From positions 1 through 26,635 of the forward strand of contig JAYTVA010000038.1 in NCBI GenBank assembly GCA_043744255.1: 26,635 nt of DNA. Reading direction: 5' to 3'. A program made the translations under genes and the position numbers. The notes under the pieces are model-generated. The model made no database searches and was not told the DNA's origin. It was given only the letters and a program-made list of their open reading frames with translations. The DNA is from UKL13-2 sp043744255 (GTDB lineage Bacteria; Pseudomonadota; Gammaproteobacteria; Burkholderiales; Usitatibacteraceae). Below are positions 1 to 7,573 of the stretch, piece after piece (the stretch's first letter is position 1; each line of letters opens with the position of its first letter).

Positions 1-930
1 GAGCCGGTACCAGTCGGCGACGCGCATCTCGACCTTGCGCCCGGTCGGCGGAAGCCCGAGCCACTGCCCGCCCGTGTGCGTCGCATAGATCGACGGCCAA
101 CCCCCGGTAACGGCAAAGCGACCGTCACCGATGCGGGTGTAATGGCCTGGTGCGTCTTCGGGCCCTTCGGCATCGCGCGCGATTCCGGAACGATCCGGAA
201 ATGCCTGAAGAAACAGCGCACCGTGAAAGTCACGGAAGCCCCGCAGGCGGCGCATGGAACCGATGCCCGCTGGGCCATACCAGTTCATATTCTCATGCCA
301 GTGATGACTGTGACGGCCAGCGGAGGCCGATAGCGTCTGTACCGCGCCGGGCTTGGGCAGGCCGAGCTGCATCTCTCGCACGATCGCCATGGTCAATGCG
401 CCGCGCGCGGGATCAACGCTGTCAAGCGTCGCGCCACTGTTGATCGGCGGTAGCGGCCATTGTTCGGCTGAGCCCGGCATCCGCCGCAGCGGATAGTGCC
501 CGGCCTGCCGCATCAAATCAGGAATGTCGAGCAAGATATAAACCTTGGCGAACTTGCCATCGCGGATGATCGCGTTGAACCCGAAGCGCAGAAAGGCCAG
601 ATTATGCGTTGGCGGGATGGTCAGCCATGGTGCCTCGAATGACCCCATGACGTGGCCGAGCGCGCTGACTTGTTCACGACCCTCGTACTCGCCGGCGACG
701 ACCAATCCCATGCGCTGTTCATAATCGGGAAACGCTTGTTTGAGCGGAGCCCAGAATTGCGCCGCCACTGCGGCGAGACCATCAATCCGATTAAATGGAT
801 AGAAGATTTCCCAGCGGCAGTCGGTGTGGCAGAACCGCTCCAGAACGGTGGTGATGCCCTCGACCGGCGCGTTCGCTAACTCATCGAGAAATCGCGCGGT
901 TAGCTGCTTATTGGCGAGGTGATTGCTCAT
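1..930 (-). CDS. Tandem SnoaL-like (NTF2-fold) protein, 3' end cut by window edge
   Basis: The minus-strand frame starts at an ATG at 930 and stays open for 310 codons to base 1, so the C-terminus lies outside the window. A GGAG ribosome site lies about 9 bases before the ATG. Two SnoaL/NTF2-like halves are visible. The first covers about residues 8-140. The second runs from about residue 210 and carries NWYGPAGIGS (216-225), GFRDFHGALF, AFPDR and THTGGQWLGLPPTGRKVEMR, all typical of the SnoaL polyketide-cyclase family. Known members are small cup-shaped cyclases, isomerases or ligand binders; the substrate here is unknown. The gene follows a GPH transporter in the same direction, 73 bases downstream, and is probably co-transcribed with it. 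It shares architecture with the two-domain proteins further upstream but is clearly diverged. The SnoaL-like assignment is fairly sure; the function is not. Confidence 0.8.
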   Translation of the reverse strand, partial: MSNHLANKQLTARFLDELANAPVEGITTVLERFCHTDCRWEIFYPFNRIDGLAAVAAQFWAPLKQAFPDYEQRMGLVVAGEYEGREQVSALGHVMGSFEAPWLTIPPTHNLAFLRFGFNAIIRDGKFAKVYILLDIPDLMRQAGHYPLRRMPGSAEQWPLPPINSGATLDSVDPARGALTMAIVREMQLGLPKPGAVQTLSASAGRHSHHWHENMNWYGPAGIGSMRRLRGFRDFHGALFLQAFPDRSGIARDAEGPEDAPGHYTRIGDGRFAVTGGWPSIYATHTGGQWLGLPPTGRKVEMRVADWYRL

Positions 931-1003
931 CCGATGGTCTCCAAAAAAAATTTATGCCGACTTGGTTGCGACCAAACAATCAGCGCCGGCGATGTCAGGT
1001 GAT

Positions 1004-2503
1004 CTAAGGCGATGACGAAGCTTTGTCGTTGGCGGGCAGCGCCGCTGGCATTTCGAGCTCAGCCTTACGCTTGAGGAGGAGCGCCGCCTTCGTCGTATCG
1101 TGAGTCGCCTGGGTAACGCGAAGCATTCCATAAAAAATTGCCGCAATTAGACCGGGAATGGTCGACAGAATAAAGGCCAGGGCTAGCGCCAGCAACACCG
1201 ACTGCGGCACTTCGCCCGGCGTGGCTTTCGCGGGGAAAGCAATGATTGAAAGCACAAAGCCGGCAAATGCGGTTCCAAGTGCTTGGTCAACGCGCGCGAA
1301 CAGTGTTCGGGTGGAATAAAGGATGCCCTCTTGGCGAATGCCGTATTTCAATTCATTCTCATCGGCGATATCGGCCAAGGCAGAATAAATGGTCGTGGTC
1401 ATAATGCTGTAGGGGGCATGCTGCAGCGTCGAAAACAAGATCAAGATAACGATCAAGCCGGGCGTATTGGGCCCCAGCACGCCGAAATATCCCAGGGTGG
1501 GCGGAATAGCGGGCCCCACGCAATAGACGATGAGCGCTACTGTTCCTGTCCAGCGTTTCTCGAACCGTTTGTGTAGTGCTGTGACCGCGGCCGAACCGAA
1601 GACATATCCGGCTAGGCTGCCCAGCGCAAAGAAGGCGATCTGATCGTTTTTTAGCAGCCAGAAATAGGTTGCACCATAAAGCCAGAGGCCCCCGCGTAAG
1701 CCAGTCATCAGTGAAAGAAAAAAGAAGCCGATGAGCAAGACCACGTAGTTTCGGTTGGTCAAGGTGCGGCCAATGTCGCGAACCCACTCGGCCAGTCCAA
1801 AGCGAGGTTGATTCGGCTTGGCCTGTGCGCAATAGGGGATGCGCCTGCGTGTGATCATGCTGGAGATGAACAAACAAGCAATAATCACGACCGAAAACGA
1901 TGCCGCGAACACAGGCCAACGCGCAGGATCTAGTGCGCCGTTGGGATAACCGGGGCCTGCGCGGAAAAACCACGCAAAACACAACACCCAGCCCAGCGTG
2001 TCACCAATCCAGAGAAAAAAAGTGTTGTAACTCATGATGCTCGAGCGTTCGAGGTAATCGCCCGACATCTCGGCGCCAAGTGCCAAGTGCGGCGTATGAA
2101 ACATGGTCATGCACTGAAGCAGCACGACGTTCATGACCGTCAGCCAAACCAGTTGGGCTAACTGGGGCATGCCCTGTGGCGGATTGAATAAAAGATAGAA
2201 GCAGACCGAGGCCGGCAGGATCGACGCGAACATGAAAGGGTGTCGACGGCCAAATCTGGATTTGGTACGGTCTGACCATGAACCCACCAGCGGATCGAAC
2301 AACGCATTGACGATGAGTCCAATTGCTAGTGCTATGCCGATCTTATCGGCTGGCAGCCCTATGACCTGATTGTAAAAAATGAGCAGGAAGCTACTCGTCG
2401 TGGTGTAGACCACCGCTTCGGCGGTGCTGCCGAGACCGAACGCCATTTTCATCCGCGAAGTCACGGGCGGAATGGGGAGCTTCTGGGTCTCGTCAGTAGT
2501 CAT
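1004..2503 (-). CDS. GPH/MelB-type MFS cation symporter
   Basis: This is a 499-residue integral membrane transporter of the glycoside-pentoside-hexuronide:cation symporter family (MFS_2). Known members import sugars, glycosides or related organic compounds with Na+ or H+. The family signature in the loop between helices 2 and 3 is clear: FDP (69-71), then G74, DR (78-79) and GRRHP (85-89). About twelve hydrophobic segments follow, with a charged C-terminal tail. I chose the ATG at 2503 because GGGAG lies just upstream. An ATG at 2527 and a GTG at 2530 are possible longer starts. The gene lies between SnoaL-like genes on the same strand, 117 bases after the previous stop, so it is likely the importer for whatever those proteins act on. 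The substrate cannot be read from the sequence. Confidence 0.88.
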   Translation of the reverse strand: MTTDETQKLPIPPVTSRMKMAFGLGSTAEAVVYTTTSSFLLIFYNQVIGLPADKIGIALAIGLIVNALFDPLVGSWSDRTKSRFGRRHPFMFASILPASVCFYLLFNPPQGMPQLAQLVWLTVMNVVLLQCMTMFHTPHLALGAEMSGDYLERSSIMSYNTFFLWIGDTLGWVLCFAWFFRAGPGYPNGALDPARWPVFAASFSVVIIACLFISSMITRRRIPYCAQAKPNQPRFGLAEWVRDIGRTLTNRNYVVLLIGFFFLSLMTGLRGGLWLYGATYFWLLKNDQIAFFALGSLAGYVFGSAAVTALHKRFEKRWTGTVALIVYCVGPAIPPTLGYFGVLGPNTPGLIVILILFSTLQHAPYSIMTTTIYSALADIADENELKYGIRQEGILYSTRTLFARVDQALGTAFAGFVLSIIAFPAKATPGEVPQSVLLALALAFILSTIPGLIAAIFYGMLRVTQATHDTTKAALLLKRKAELEMPAALPANDKASSSP

Positions 2504-2620
2504 GTTTTGCTCCCGCAAGTTGTCCATCACGCCGCAGCAGGATTATCTGATTGGCGGAAAAGATGAAGCGGCGAGCGACGCACCGTTGGCTAGGCGGCAT
2601 TAATAGGGTACGCCGCGAAC

Positions 2621-3301
2621 TCATGCGACCCGTGGCTGCCAGAGAGCTTCTTGGACGGCTTTTTCGCCTGCTTGGTCACGGGTCACGATGACGCCAGACA
2701 AATGGCCGCCGACCACTTGGAAATTCGCCGCCGCCAATGAAAATCCCGCACTGCGCGCAGCCAATGGGCCGAGACGATAGATTGCGAACAGCGCGGCACC
2801 GCGTTCGTCGGCGCTGAACGCGCGCAGCAGGAACGGCCGAACCCGATAGTCACCCGGACCGTCACCCGACTTCCATTTGCGTGCGAGATCCCGCCCGATT
2901 GTTTCTACCGCAGCTGCCCCGTCCGCCGACAGCGCAGGGTGGTCTTCTCGCCGCAAGGCGACGTCGCGGCGCGATTGCCAGAGATCGGGGTCGAATGGCA
3001 CGCCGATTGTCGGCTCAGCGACCCCCGGCTCGCCTGGACCCAAACGCCAGATTCGCGCAATGTCCTCACCATAGAGATCGGCAAAGAGCGCGTGCTCACC
3101 ATCGAACACGGCAATATGGCCTTCGGCTAAAACAACTTCTGCCGACGACGAGATTTCTAGCGGCGCGTTTCTGAAGCTCTGGACGATAGCCTCTTCGCCG
3201 TATGTCTCGACACCGAATGCTTCAAGTCGGCACGGCGGTAACAGTTCGCCTTGGGGCCGCTCGCCAGCCGCAATCCTGCGCAATGCGGTCAATGCGCTCA
3301 T
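2621..3301 (-). CDS. Protein of unknown family in SnoaL operon (226 aa)
   Basis: I do not recognise this protein securely. The start at 3301 is chosen because its ATG overlaps the stop of the preceding gene (ATGA, 3298-3301), which implies translational coupling. The open frame continues upstream to 3586, but that part is arginine-rich shadow sequence. The N-terminal half, with AFGVETYGEEAIVQSFRNAP followed by alternating hydrophobic strands, would fit a diverged NTF2/SnoaL-like fold. The C-terminal half (FLLRAFSADERGAALFAIYR, then GGHLSGVIVTRD) looks alpha-beta. There is no signal peptide and no membrane segment. It is the third gene of a coupled run and precedes the symporter. It may be a partner subunit of its neighbours, which is inference only. 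Confidence 0.72.
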   Translation of the reverse strand: MSALTALRRIAAGERPQGELLPPCRLEAFGVETYGEEAIVQSFRNAPLEISSSAEVVLAEGHIAVFDGEHALFADLYGEDIARIWRLGPGEPGVAEPTIGVPFDPDLWQSRRDVALRREDHPALSADGAAAVETIGRDLARKWKSGDGPGDYRVRPFLLRAFSADERGAALFAIYRLGPLAARSAGFSLAAANFQVVGGHLSGVIVTRDQAGEKAVQEALWQPRVA

Positions 3302-4380
3302 GACCGGAGCCCGCCGCAAATTTGCCGAAGCACAGCCAACTCGTCGAACACCGTGATGTCCTCGACAATCGCGCCCGCCCGTAGCCGGTAGTGGGAGATT
3401 GCCAGAATCAGTAGGTCGTGCCCGCTGGCGGGCCCCCAGACACCGCCACCGGCATGCAACCCGGCCACGCTCCAGCGCAACGCGACGGCGATATCGCCAC
3501 GTGGCAATGGTCTTGCCGCGATATGGTCGATGGTGATCGCAGGGCGTTGGAGCGCGCCGCGCAATTGTGTGAGGCAGCCGATCCAATAGCCGCGGCCATA
3601 GCCATGGCGATTACTCGGCCAACGAATCTCGGCACCGGGCGAAAATGCCTCGGCCGCTTCACCGAAGAGGTCGTGCCGCAACGCCGCGATTAACGCTTCC
3701 GCCGGCAACTTCGCTGGATGATCGGCTGCGATTGCCACATCGCCGCCTGCGCGCACACGAGCGATTTCCGCCGCGCGCCAAGCATGGCGGGTCTGATCGC
3801 CTTCGCGGTCGCTTGCCGCTTGGCTCTTCGCGATCTCCCACGGGTCGCCGCCGACTTGCCAAACTGCCCGCAAATTGTCGCGTACCAGCCATTCCTCGAT
3901 GATGCGGTTCTCGCGGCAAAGGCAATCGGCGATGGTCCTGGCACCCGCCTCGTGGCGCGTCGCGGGGCCAAGTGTCGCGTCGTCGCCAAGATGGGTCGAA
4001 CTGCTGATGATGCGGTGCGAGCTGTAGAGGTTGCCATCGCCCTTGTCACCATCATCGCTCCAGATCACATCCTCGGCGATAACCTGGCGATCACTCGACA
4101 TGGCGAGCGCGCCAATCGTGTTTTGCACCACCACTTCGCAGCCGACTTGCGGCCCCGCGAGCGTATGCATCACGCAGTCGCTGCTGTAGTGGGTGCGGCA
4201 CAGGCCGATGTCTTTCTGCTCCCAGATCCGATGGGTGCAACGAACGATATAGTCGACGAAATCGCGATAGACCGGTTCATAACCGGGCAGCTCCTGACGG
4301 CGAGGCCCCACTTCGATCAGGTCGGCGAACCGCCGCCCAACGGGTGAAAGCACTTCTGGATGGTCGTTCCAGCGGGTCAT
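3298..4380 (-). CDS. Two-domain SnoaL/NTF2-like protein, paralogue B
   Basis: A 360-residue soluble protein with two SnoaL/NTF2-like domains. The first holds FVDYIVR, a following THRIW, YSSHRIISSSTHLG and EEWLVRDN. The second holds WIGCLTQLRGAL, a GLHAGGGVWGPASGHD stretch and ISHYR, and ends in FDELAVLRQI. Nearly every one of these blocks has a counterpart in the gene just upstream, so the two are paralogues from a local duplication. The start at 4380 overlaps the upstream stop by ATGA, and the stop overlaps the downstream start the same way. NTF2-fold proteins include enzymes such as cyclases, isomerases and dehydratases as well as plain binding proteins, so no reaction is assigned. The cytoplasm is the likely location because no signal peptide is seen. 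Confidence 0.85.
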   Translation of the reverse strand: MTRWNDHPEVLSPVGRRFADLIEVGPRRQELPGYEPVYRDFVDYIVRCTHRIWEQKDIGLCRTHYSSDCVMHTLAGPQVGCEVVVQNTIGALAMSSDRQVIAEDVIWSDDGDKGDGNLYSSHRIISSSTHLGDDATLGPATRHEAGARTIADCLCRENRIIEEWLVRDNLRAVWQVGGDPWEIAKSQAASDREGDQTRHAWRAAEIARVRAGGDVAIAADHPAKLPAEALIAALRHDLFGEAAEAFSPGAEIRWPSNRHGYGRGYWIGCLTQLRGALQRPAITIDHIAARPLPRGDIAVALRWSVAGLHAGGGVWGPASGHDLLILAISHYRLRAGAIVEDITVFDELAVLRQICGGLRS

Positions 4381-5444
4381 GCGCGATACGCCTGCGCGAG
4401 CACGCCGAGTTCATCGAAAATCATCCATTCCTCGACGACTCGATCACCGGCGAAGCGCAAATGGCTCATCCCCATCATAAAGACCTGTCGACCGCTGGGA
4501 CATTCGCCGAGCACGCCGCCAGGTGCCGTCGTGCCTTCGTAAACCCAGCGAATGGCTAGGATGACGCCGTCGTTTTCCTCGCTGTGGCAGACATGCTCGA
4601 CCCGCATGACGCCATCGGGCATCGCCGCCTGAATATGAAGATATAGCGCGCCAATATTGCGCACCCCTTGGGCAACACGCCCGCCGCCGGCATGGATCGT
4701 GGCACCGGTAGCGTAGTAATTCGCGAGCCAATCGAAACGCTTCAGATTCCATATATTGTGAAACACGTGGCGAGCCCAGCCGTCGATCGTATCGACCGGC
4801 AGGTCGAGGAGCTTGCGCGGAATTTGCCCCTCAAGCCGGGTCTCGGGCGAGACGATGAAGCGCTCTAGCGCGGAAGTCTCGGCCGCCCGCCGTGCCGCGT
4901 CATGCAGGTCGAATCCGAGCTGGCGTACTTGCGCCCCGTTGTCGCGCACCAGCCATTCAGTGTGGATACGATTGTCGCGCGTGATGCAATCGGCGGCAAA
5001 ACGGATTGAGGAGCGACGGCCGGTTCCGGGCCCGAGGCTGCTACGACCGACGTGAGTAGATCGGCTGTGCCCGAGATGCGCGGTGTAGAAGCCCCTATCC
5101 TCGTCGCCGCTCCACGCGACGTTGAGGTGATGAATCTCACCATCGGGAAACGCGTTCAGCGTCGAGATCGTGCCCGCAATCACCTCTTCCACGGAACGAA
5201 CGACGCCATAGGACGAGTAAATCGAGCAACTGGCATCGTAGGTGTCGTAAATTCTGCCGACCGCGCGATCCATCCAGATCTCGTCGGTGATCCGCACGAT
5301 GTAATCGACAATATCTACGAATTGGTCTTCGAAGCCCCGCATCGGCTGCGTTCGCGGACCGGCGGGAGAACGGAGGTCTGCGACATCGCATTGGCGAATG
5401 CGGGTCACCGGTGGTCGTGAAGGTAGGGAGAATGGCAGGTTCAT
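4377..5444 (-). CDS. Two-domain SnoaL/NTF2-like protein, paralogue A
   Basis: A 355-residue protein and the first gene of the coupled run. I chose the ATG at 5444, which gives an N-terminus like that of the paralogue. The frame is open to an ATG at 5549, but those 35 extra residues have no counterpart in paralogue B. Domain one carries FVDIVDYIVRITDEIW, an IYSSYGVV block, a STHVGRSSLGPGTGRRSS stretch and TEWLVRDN. Domain two carries HVFHNIWNLKRFDWL, ATIHAGGGRVAQG, GISHLRFAG-like MGMSHLRFAGDRVVEEWM and FDELGVL. The repeated EEW or TEW followed by hydrophobic residues is typical of the last strand of SnoaL folds. It is likely part of a multi-protein pathway with its three neighbours and the symporter. 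The substrate is unknown. Confidence 0.84.
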   Translation of the reverse strand: MNLPFSLPSRPPVTRIRQCDVADLRSPAGPRTQPMRGFEDQFVDIVDYIVRITDEIWMDRAVGRIYDTYDASCSIYSSYGVVRSVEEVIAGTISTLNAFPDGEIHHLNVAWSGDEDRGFYTAHLGHSRSTHVGRSSLGPGTGRRSSIRFAADCITRDNRIHTEWLVRDNGAQVRQLGFDLHDAARRAAETSALERFIVSPETRLEGQIPRKLLDLPVDTIDGWARHVFHNIWNLKRFDWLANYYATGATIHAGGGRVAQGVRNIGALYLHIQAAMPDGVMRVEHVCHSEENDGVILAIRWVYEGTTAPGGVLGECPSGRQVFMMGMSHLRFAGDRVVEEWMIFDELGVLAQAYRA

Positions 5445-5897
5445 CGCTCGCTCTATGGTGTTTTTAAACTTGCGGATTGTCGTTACAGCGTCGATATGCG
5501 CTTTAGCCGTTGCCCCCTCCAGAATATCGACATAACCTCTGAAGTTCATTACTCATGGTCGAGATGTTGCGCGATCAGTATGGTGCATTTTTTGCATACG
5601 CAGTCAGTTTTGTCAAAGTCTGGGCGTCGCCATAATCTAATCGGCATTGAGTGGGGAAAAACCGGATTGCGAGGCAGGAAAGGCGTCGGCGTGTGCGGCA
5701 ACCGACGTCGGGTCGCGGACTGGACATGCATCCGCATGCATGCACTCCAATTGTCCTTGAGGGGTGGCGGTGGCGCAGACAAAAATGGGGTGCCGACGAT
5801 TGGCAATTTCGCGGATTCACTACGTTCAAAATTACTCGCGCAAGCTGGTGCCTAAACTGCCCGGCAATCGCTCACGCTACTCGCGCTCCTCGCACAA
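5445..5897. other. 453-base region between asnC and the SnoaL operon
   Basis: No convincing gene lies here; the short open frames are poor in composition and overlap one another. It should hold the start site of the minus-strand SnoaL operon. A possible promoter is noted separately. Two ATGCAT palindromes separated by four bases (5726-5731 and 5736-5741) form a larger near-palindrome that could be an operator. No terminator hairpin with a T-run is seen after asnC, so read-through from asnC into the operon is possible. Confidence 0.6.
5588..5616 (-). promoter_or_regulatory. Possible sigma-70 promoter of the SnoaL operon
   Basis: On the minus strand a perfect TTGACA (5611-5616) is followed, 17-18 bases later, by an A-rich hexamer AAAAAA or AAAAAT at about 5588-5593. 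The -35 box is exact, the -10 box is weak. The site lies about 140 bases before the chosen start at 5444, leaving a long untranslated leader. Confidence 0.35.
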
Positions 5898-6317
5898 TCA
5901 ACGAAAGCTCGACAGCAAAATGCTGGTTTCGGTATTGCGAATGCCGCTGATCAGACGCACCCGCTCCAAGAGCTGCGACAACTCCGCCATCGAGCTCACC
6001 TCCAGCTCAGCCCACATATCCCAGCGGCCATTGGTGTCGTGCAGCGACACCACGCGCGGCTCGCCCAACAGGCTCTGGACGACTGCCAGCGTGCGGTTGC
6101 CTTCCACCAGCACGCCCATCCAGGCGCGGATTCGTTCGGGCTCGGCGTCGGGTTTCAACCTGACGGTGTAACCAACAATGACCTGATCGTTCTCCAGCTT
6201 GCGCAGGCGATTGGTAACTGTCCCGCGAGACACCTTTAGCTTGTGCGCCAGCACGGCGACGCTAAGTCGGGCGTTTTGTCGCAACAAGGCAATTAACGCG
6301 CTGTCAGTCTGATCCAT
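5898..6317 (-). CDS. Lrp/AsnC-family transcriptional regulator
   Basis: A 139-residue regulator with the usual Lrp/AsnC layout. The N-terminal winged helix-turn-helix covers about residues 1-60, with MDQTDSALIALLRQNARLSV, AHKLKVSRGTVTNRLRKLE and VIVGYTVRL. The C-terminal RAM ligand-binding domain follows (VVSLHDTNGRWDMWAEL, then RVRLISGIRNTETSILLS). I chose the start at 6317 because family proteins begin right at MDxTD and because a -10-like box sits seven bases upstream. The frame is open to 6374, but the extra residues are not family-like. The gene is divergent from an ornithine cyclodeaminase gene, the classic arrangement of a regulator with its amino-acid catabolic target. It also points towards the SnoaL operon and could control it. 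The ligand, perhaps ornithine, arginine or proline, is inference. Confidence 0.9.
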   Translation of the reverse strand: MDQTDSALIALLRQNARLSVAVLAHKLKVSRGTVTNRLRKLENDQVIVGYTVRLKPDAEPERIRAWMGVLVEGNRTLAVVQSLLGEPRVVSLHDTNGRWDMWAELEVSSMAELSQLLERVRLISGIRNTETSILLSSFR

Positions 6318-6324
6318 ACGCAAA

Positions 6325-6354
6325 ATGATAATCAATCCTGCCATATTGCGCAAT
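6325..6354 (-). promoter_or_regulatory. asnC promoter with overlapping palindrome
   Basis: On the minus strand TTGCGC (6348-6353), a 17-base spacer and TATCAT (6325-6330) precede the ATG at 6317 by seven bases, which suggests a leaderless mRNA. The -35 hexamer lies inside a perfect ten-base palindrome, ATTGCGCAAT (6345-6354). Such AT-flanked dyads are common operator half-sites for Lrp/AsnC proteins, so autoregulation is plausible. This palindrome also lies upstream of the divergent ocd gene. Confidence 0.5.
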
Positions 6355-6400
6355 GCGCTAACTAAATAAAGCATTTGTTGCTATTGTGCTTGATCTGAGG

Positions 6401-7573
6401 ATGCAAGAAGATTGTGATCAATCCCTCTACTCACCCGATGTTGCATCCCACAACATGAACAATTCTGCCGTCAACCAGTTCTCAGCTTCAGGAACACTCT
6501 ACCTAAGCGCACCCGAAGCAGCCTTGGTCGTGCGGAAGGTCGGGCTCGAGTTTTCACTGAAACAGATCGCGGCCAATATCCGCGAGGACTTCTCGCGCTG
6601 GGCGGATTTCGATAAATCAGTGCGAGTTGCTAACCACTCCAAGTTCGGCGTGATTGAGCTGATGCCGATCTCGGACCATCGCCGCTACGCGTTCAAGTAC
6701 GTCAACGGTCATCCTCATAATACGAGCCTCGGTCTGTCAACGGTCATGGCGTTCGGCGTTTATGCCGACGTTGACACCGGCGCGCCACTTTTGCTCTCTG
6801 AGCTCACGATCACCACGGCGCTGCGAACCGCCGCGATGTCAGCACTCGCCGCGCAATCGCTCGCCCGCCCGGATAGCCGCGTCATGGCGTTAATCGGCAA
6901 CGGCGCACAAAGCGAATTCCAAGCGCTTGCCTTCAAGTACCTGGTCGGCATCGATACGCTGCGACTCTACGATGTTGATCCGGGCGCTACGGCCAAGGTG
7001 GTGGCGAACCTGCAAGGTTTTGGCTTCAACATCGTGGTTTGTAAAAGTGCGGGCCACGCCGCACTTGGTGCCGACATCATCACCACCGTGACCGCCGACA
7101 AGACGCTGGCGAACATTCTCACACCCGAGATGGTGGCACCTGGTGTACATATCAATGCCGTCGGCGGCGATTGCCCCGGCAAAACCGAACTGCACGCCGA
7201 CATCCTCAAGGCGGCGAAAGTGTTCGTGGAATACGCGCCTCAATCACGCATTGAGGGCGAAATTCAGCAGATGCCCGCAGACTTTCCAGTGACCGAGCTC
7301 TGGCAAGTTTTCACCGGCCAAGCGCCGGCTCGCACGTCCGCCACCGAGGTCACCATATTTGATTCCGTTGGCTTCGCGCTGGAGGATTTCTCGGCGCTAC
7401 GCTTCATGTACGACAGCGCCGTAGCGCATGGATTCGGCCAGCGAATCGCGTTGATTCCGTCGCTCGAAAACCCGAAAAATCTGTTCTCCATACTCACGGC
7501 TCCACAGAATGACGACAGGCCGTTAGCCGCCGAACCTTCGCATAACCCTATCGTCCTCAGCGCGATGAAATAG
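6401..7573 (+). CDS. ocd: Ornithine cyclodeaminase
   Basis: This enzyme converts L-ornithine to L-proline and ammonia using NAD+ as an internal redox cofactor. The sequence matches what I recall of Pseudomonas putida ornithine cyclodeaminase almost block by block: GVIELMPISDHRRYAFKYVN, TVMAFGVYADVDTG, LLSELTITTALRTAA, the NAD-binding IGNGAQSEFQALAF, DIITTVTADK, INAVGGDCPGKTELHAD with the catalytic aspartate, QSRIEGEIQQMPADFPV and TIFDSVGFALEDF. The start is uncertain. A GTG at 6386, an ATG at 6401 and an ATG at 6455 are in frame, and the last gives a length (372 residues) closer to the family. A divergent AsnC-type regulator lies upstream. The role is ornithine or arginine catabolism, or proline supply. 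The enzyme call is strong. Confidence 0.93.
   Translation: MQEDCDQSLYSPDVASHNMNNSAVNQFSASGTLYLSAPEAALVVRKVGLEFSLKQIAANIREDFSRWADFDKSVRVANHSKFGVIELMPISDHRRYAFKYVNGHPHNTSLGLSTVMAFGVYADVDTGAPLLLSELTITTALRTAAMSALAAQSLARPDSRVMALIGNGAQSEFQALAFKYLVGIDTLRLYDVDPGATAKVVANLQGFGFNIVVCKSAGHAALGADIITTVTADKTLANILTPEMVAPGVHINAVGGDCPGKTELHADILKAAKVFVEYAPQSRIEGEIQQMPADFPVTELWQVFTGQAPARTSATEVTIFDSVGFALEDFSALRFMYDSAVAHGFGQRIALIPSLENPKNLFSILTAPQNDDRPLAAEPSHNPIVLSAMK

Noticed and set aside
1359..1982. Minus-strand frame of 207 aa inside the symporter gene
   Set aside because: It overlaps the GPH transporter in another frame and shows Arg/His/Ser-rich shadow composition with no family motif.
3302..3586. Upstream extension of the 226-residue gene
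   Set aside because: It lies wholly inside the preceding gene, is Arg-rich, and the ATGA overlap gives a better start.
3718..4347. Plus-strand frame of 209 aa inside the SnoaL paralogue B gene
   Set aside because: It is antisense to a coupled, family-like gene; no motif was found.
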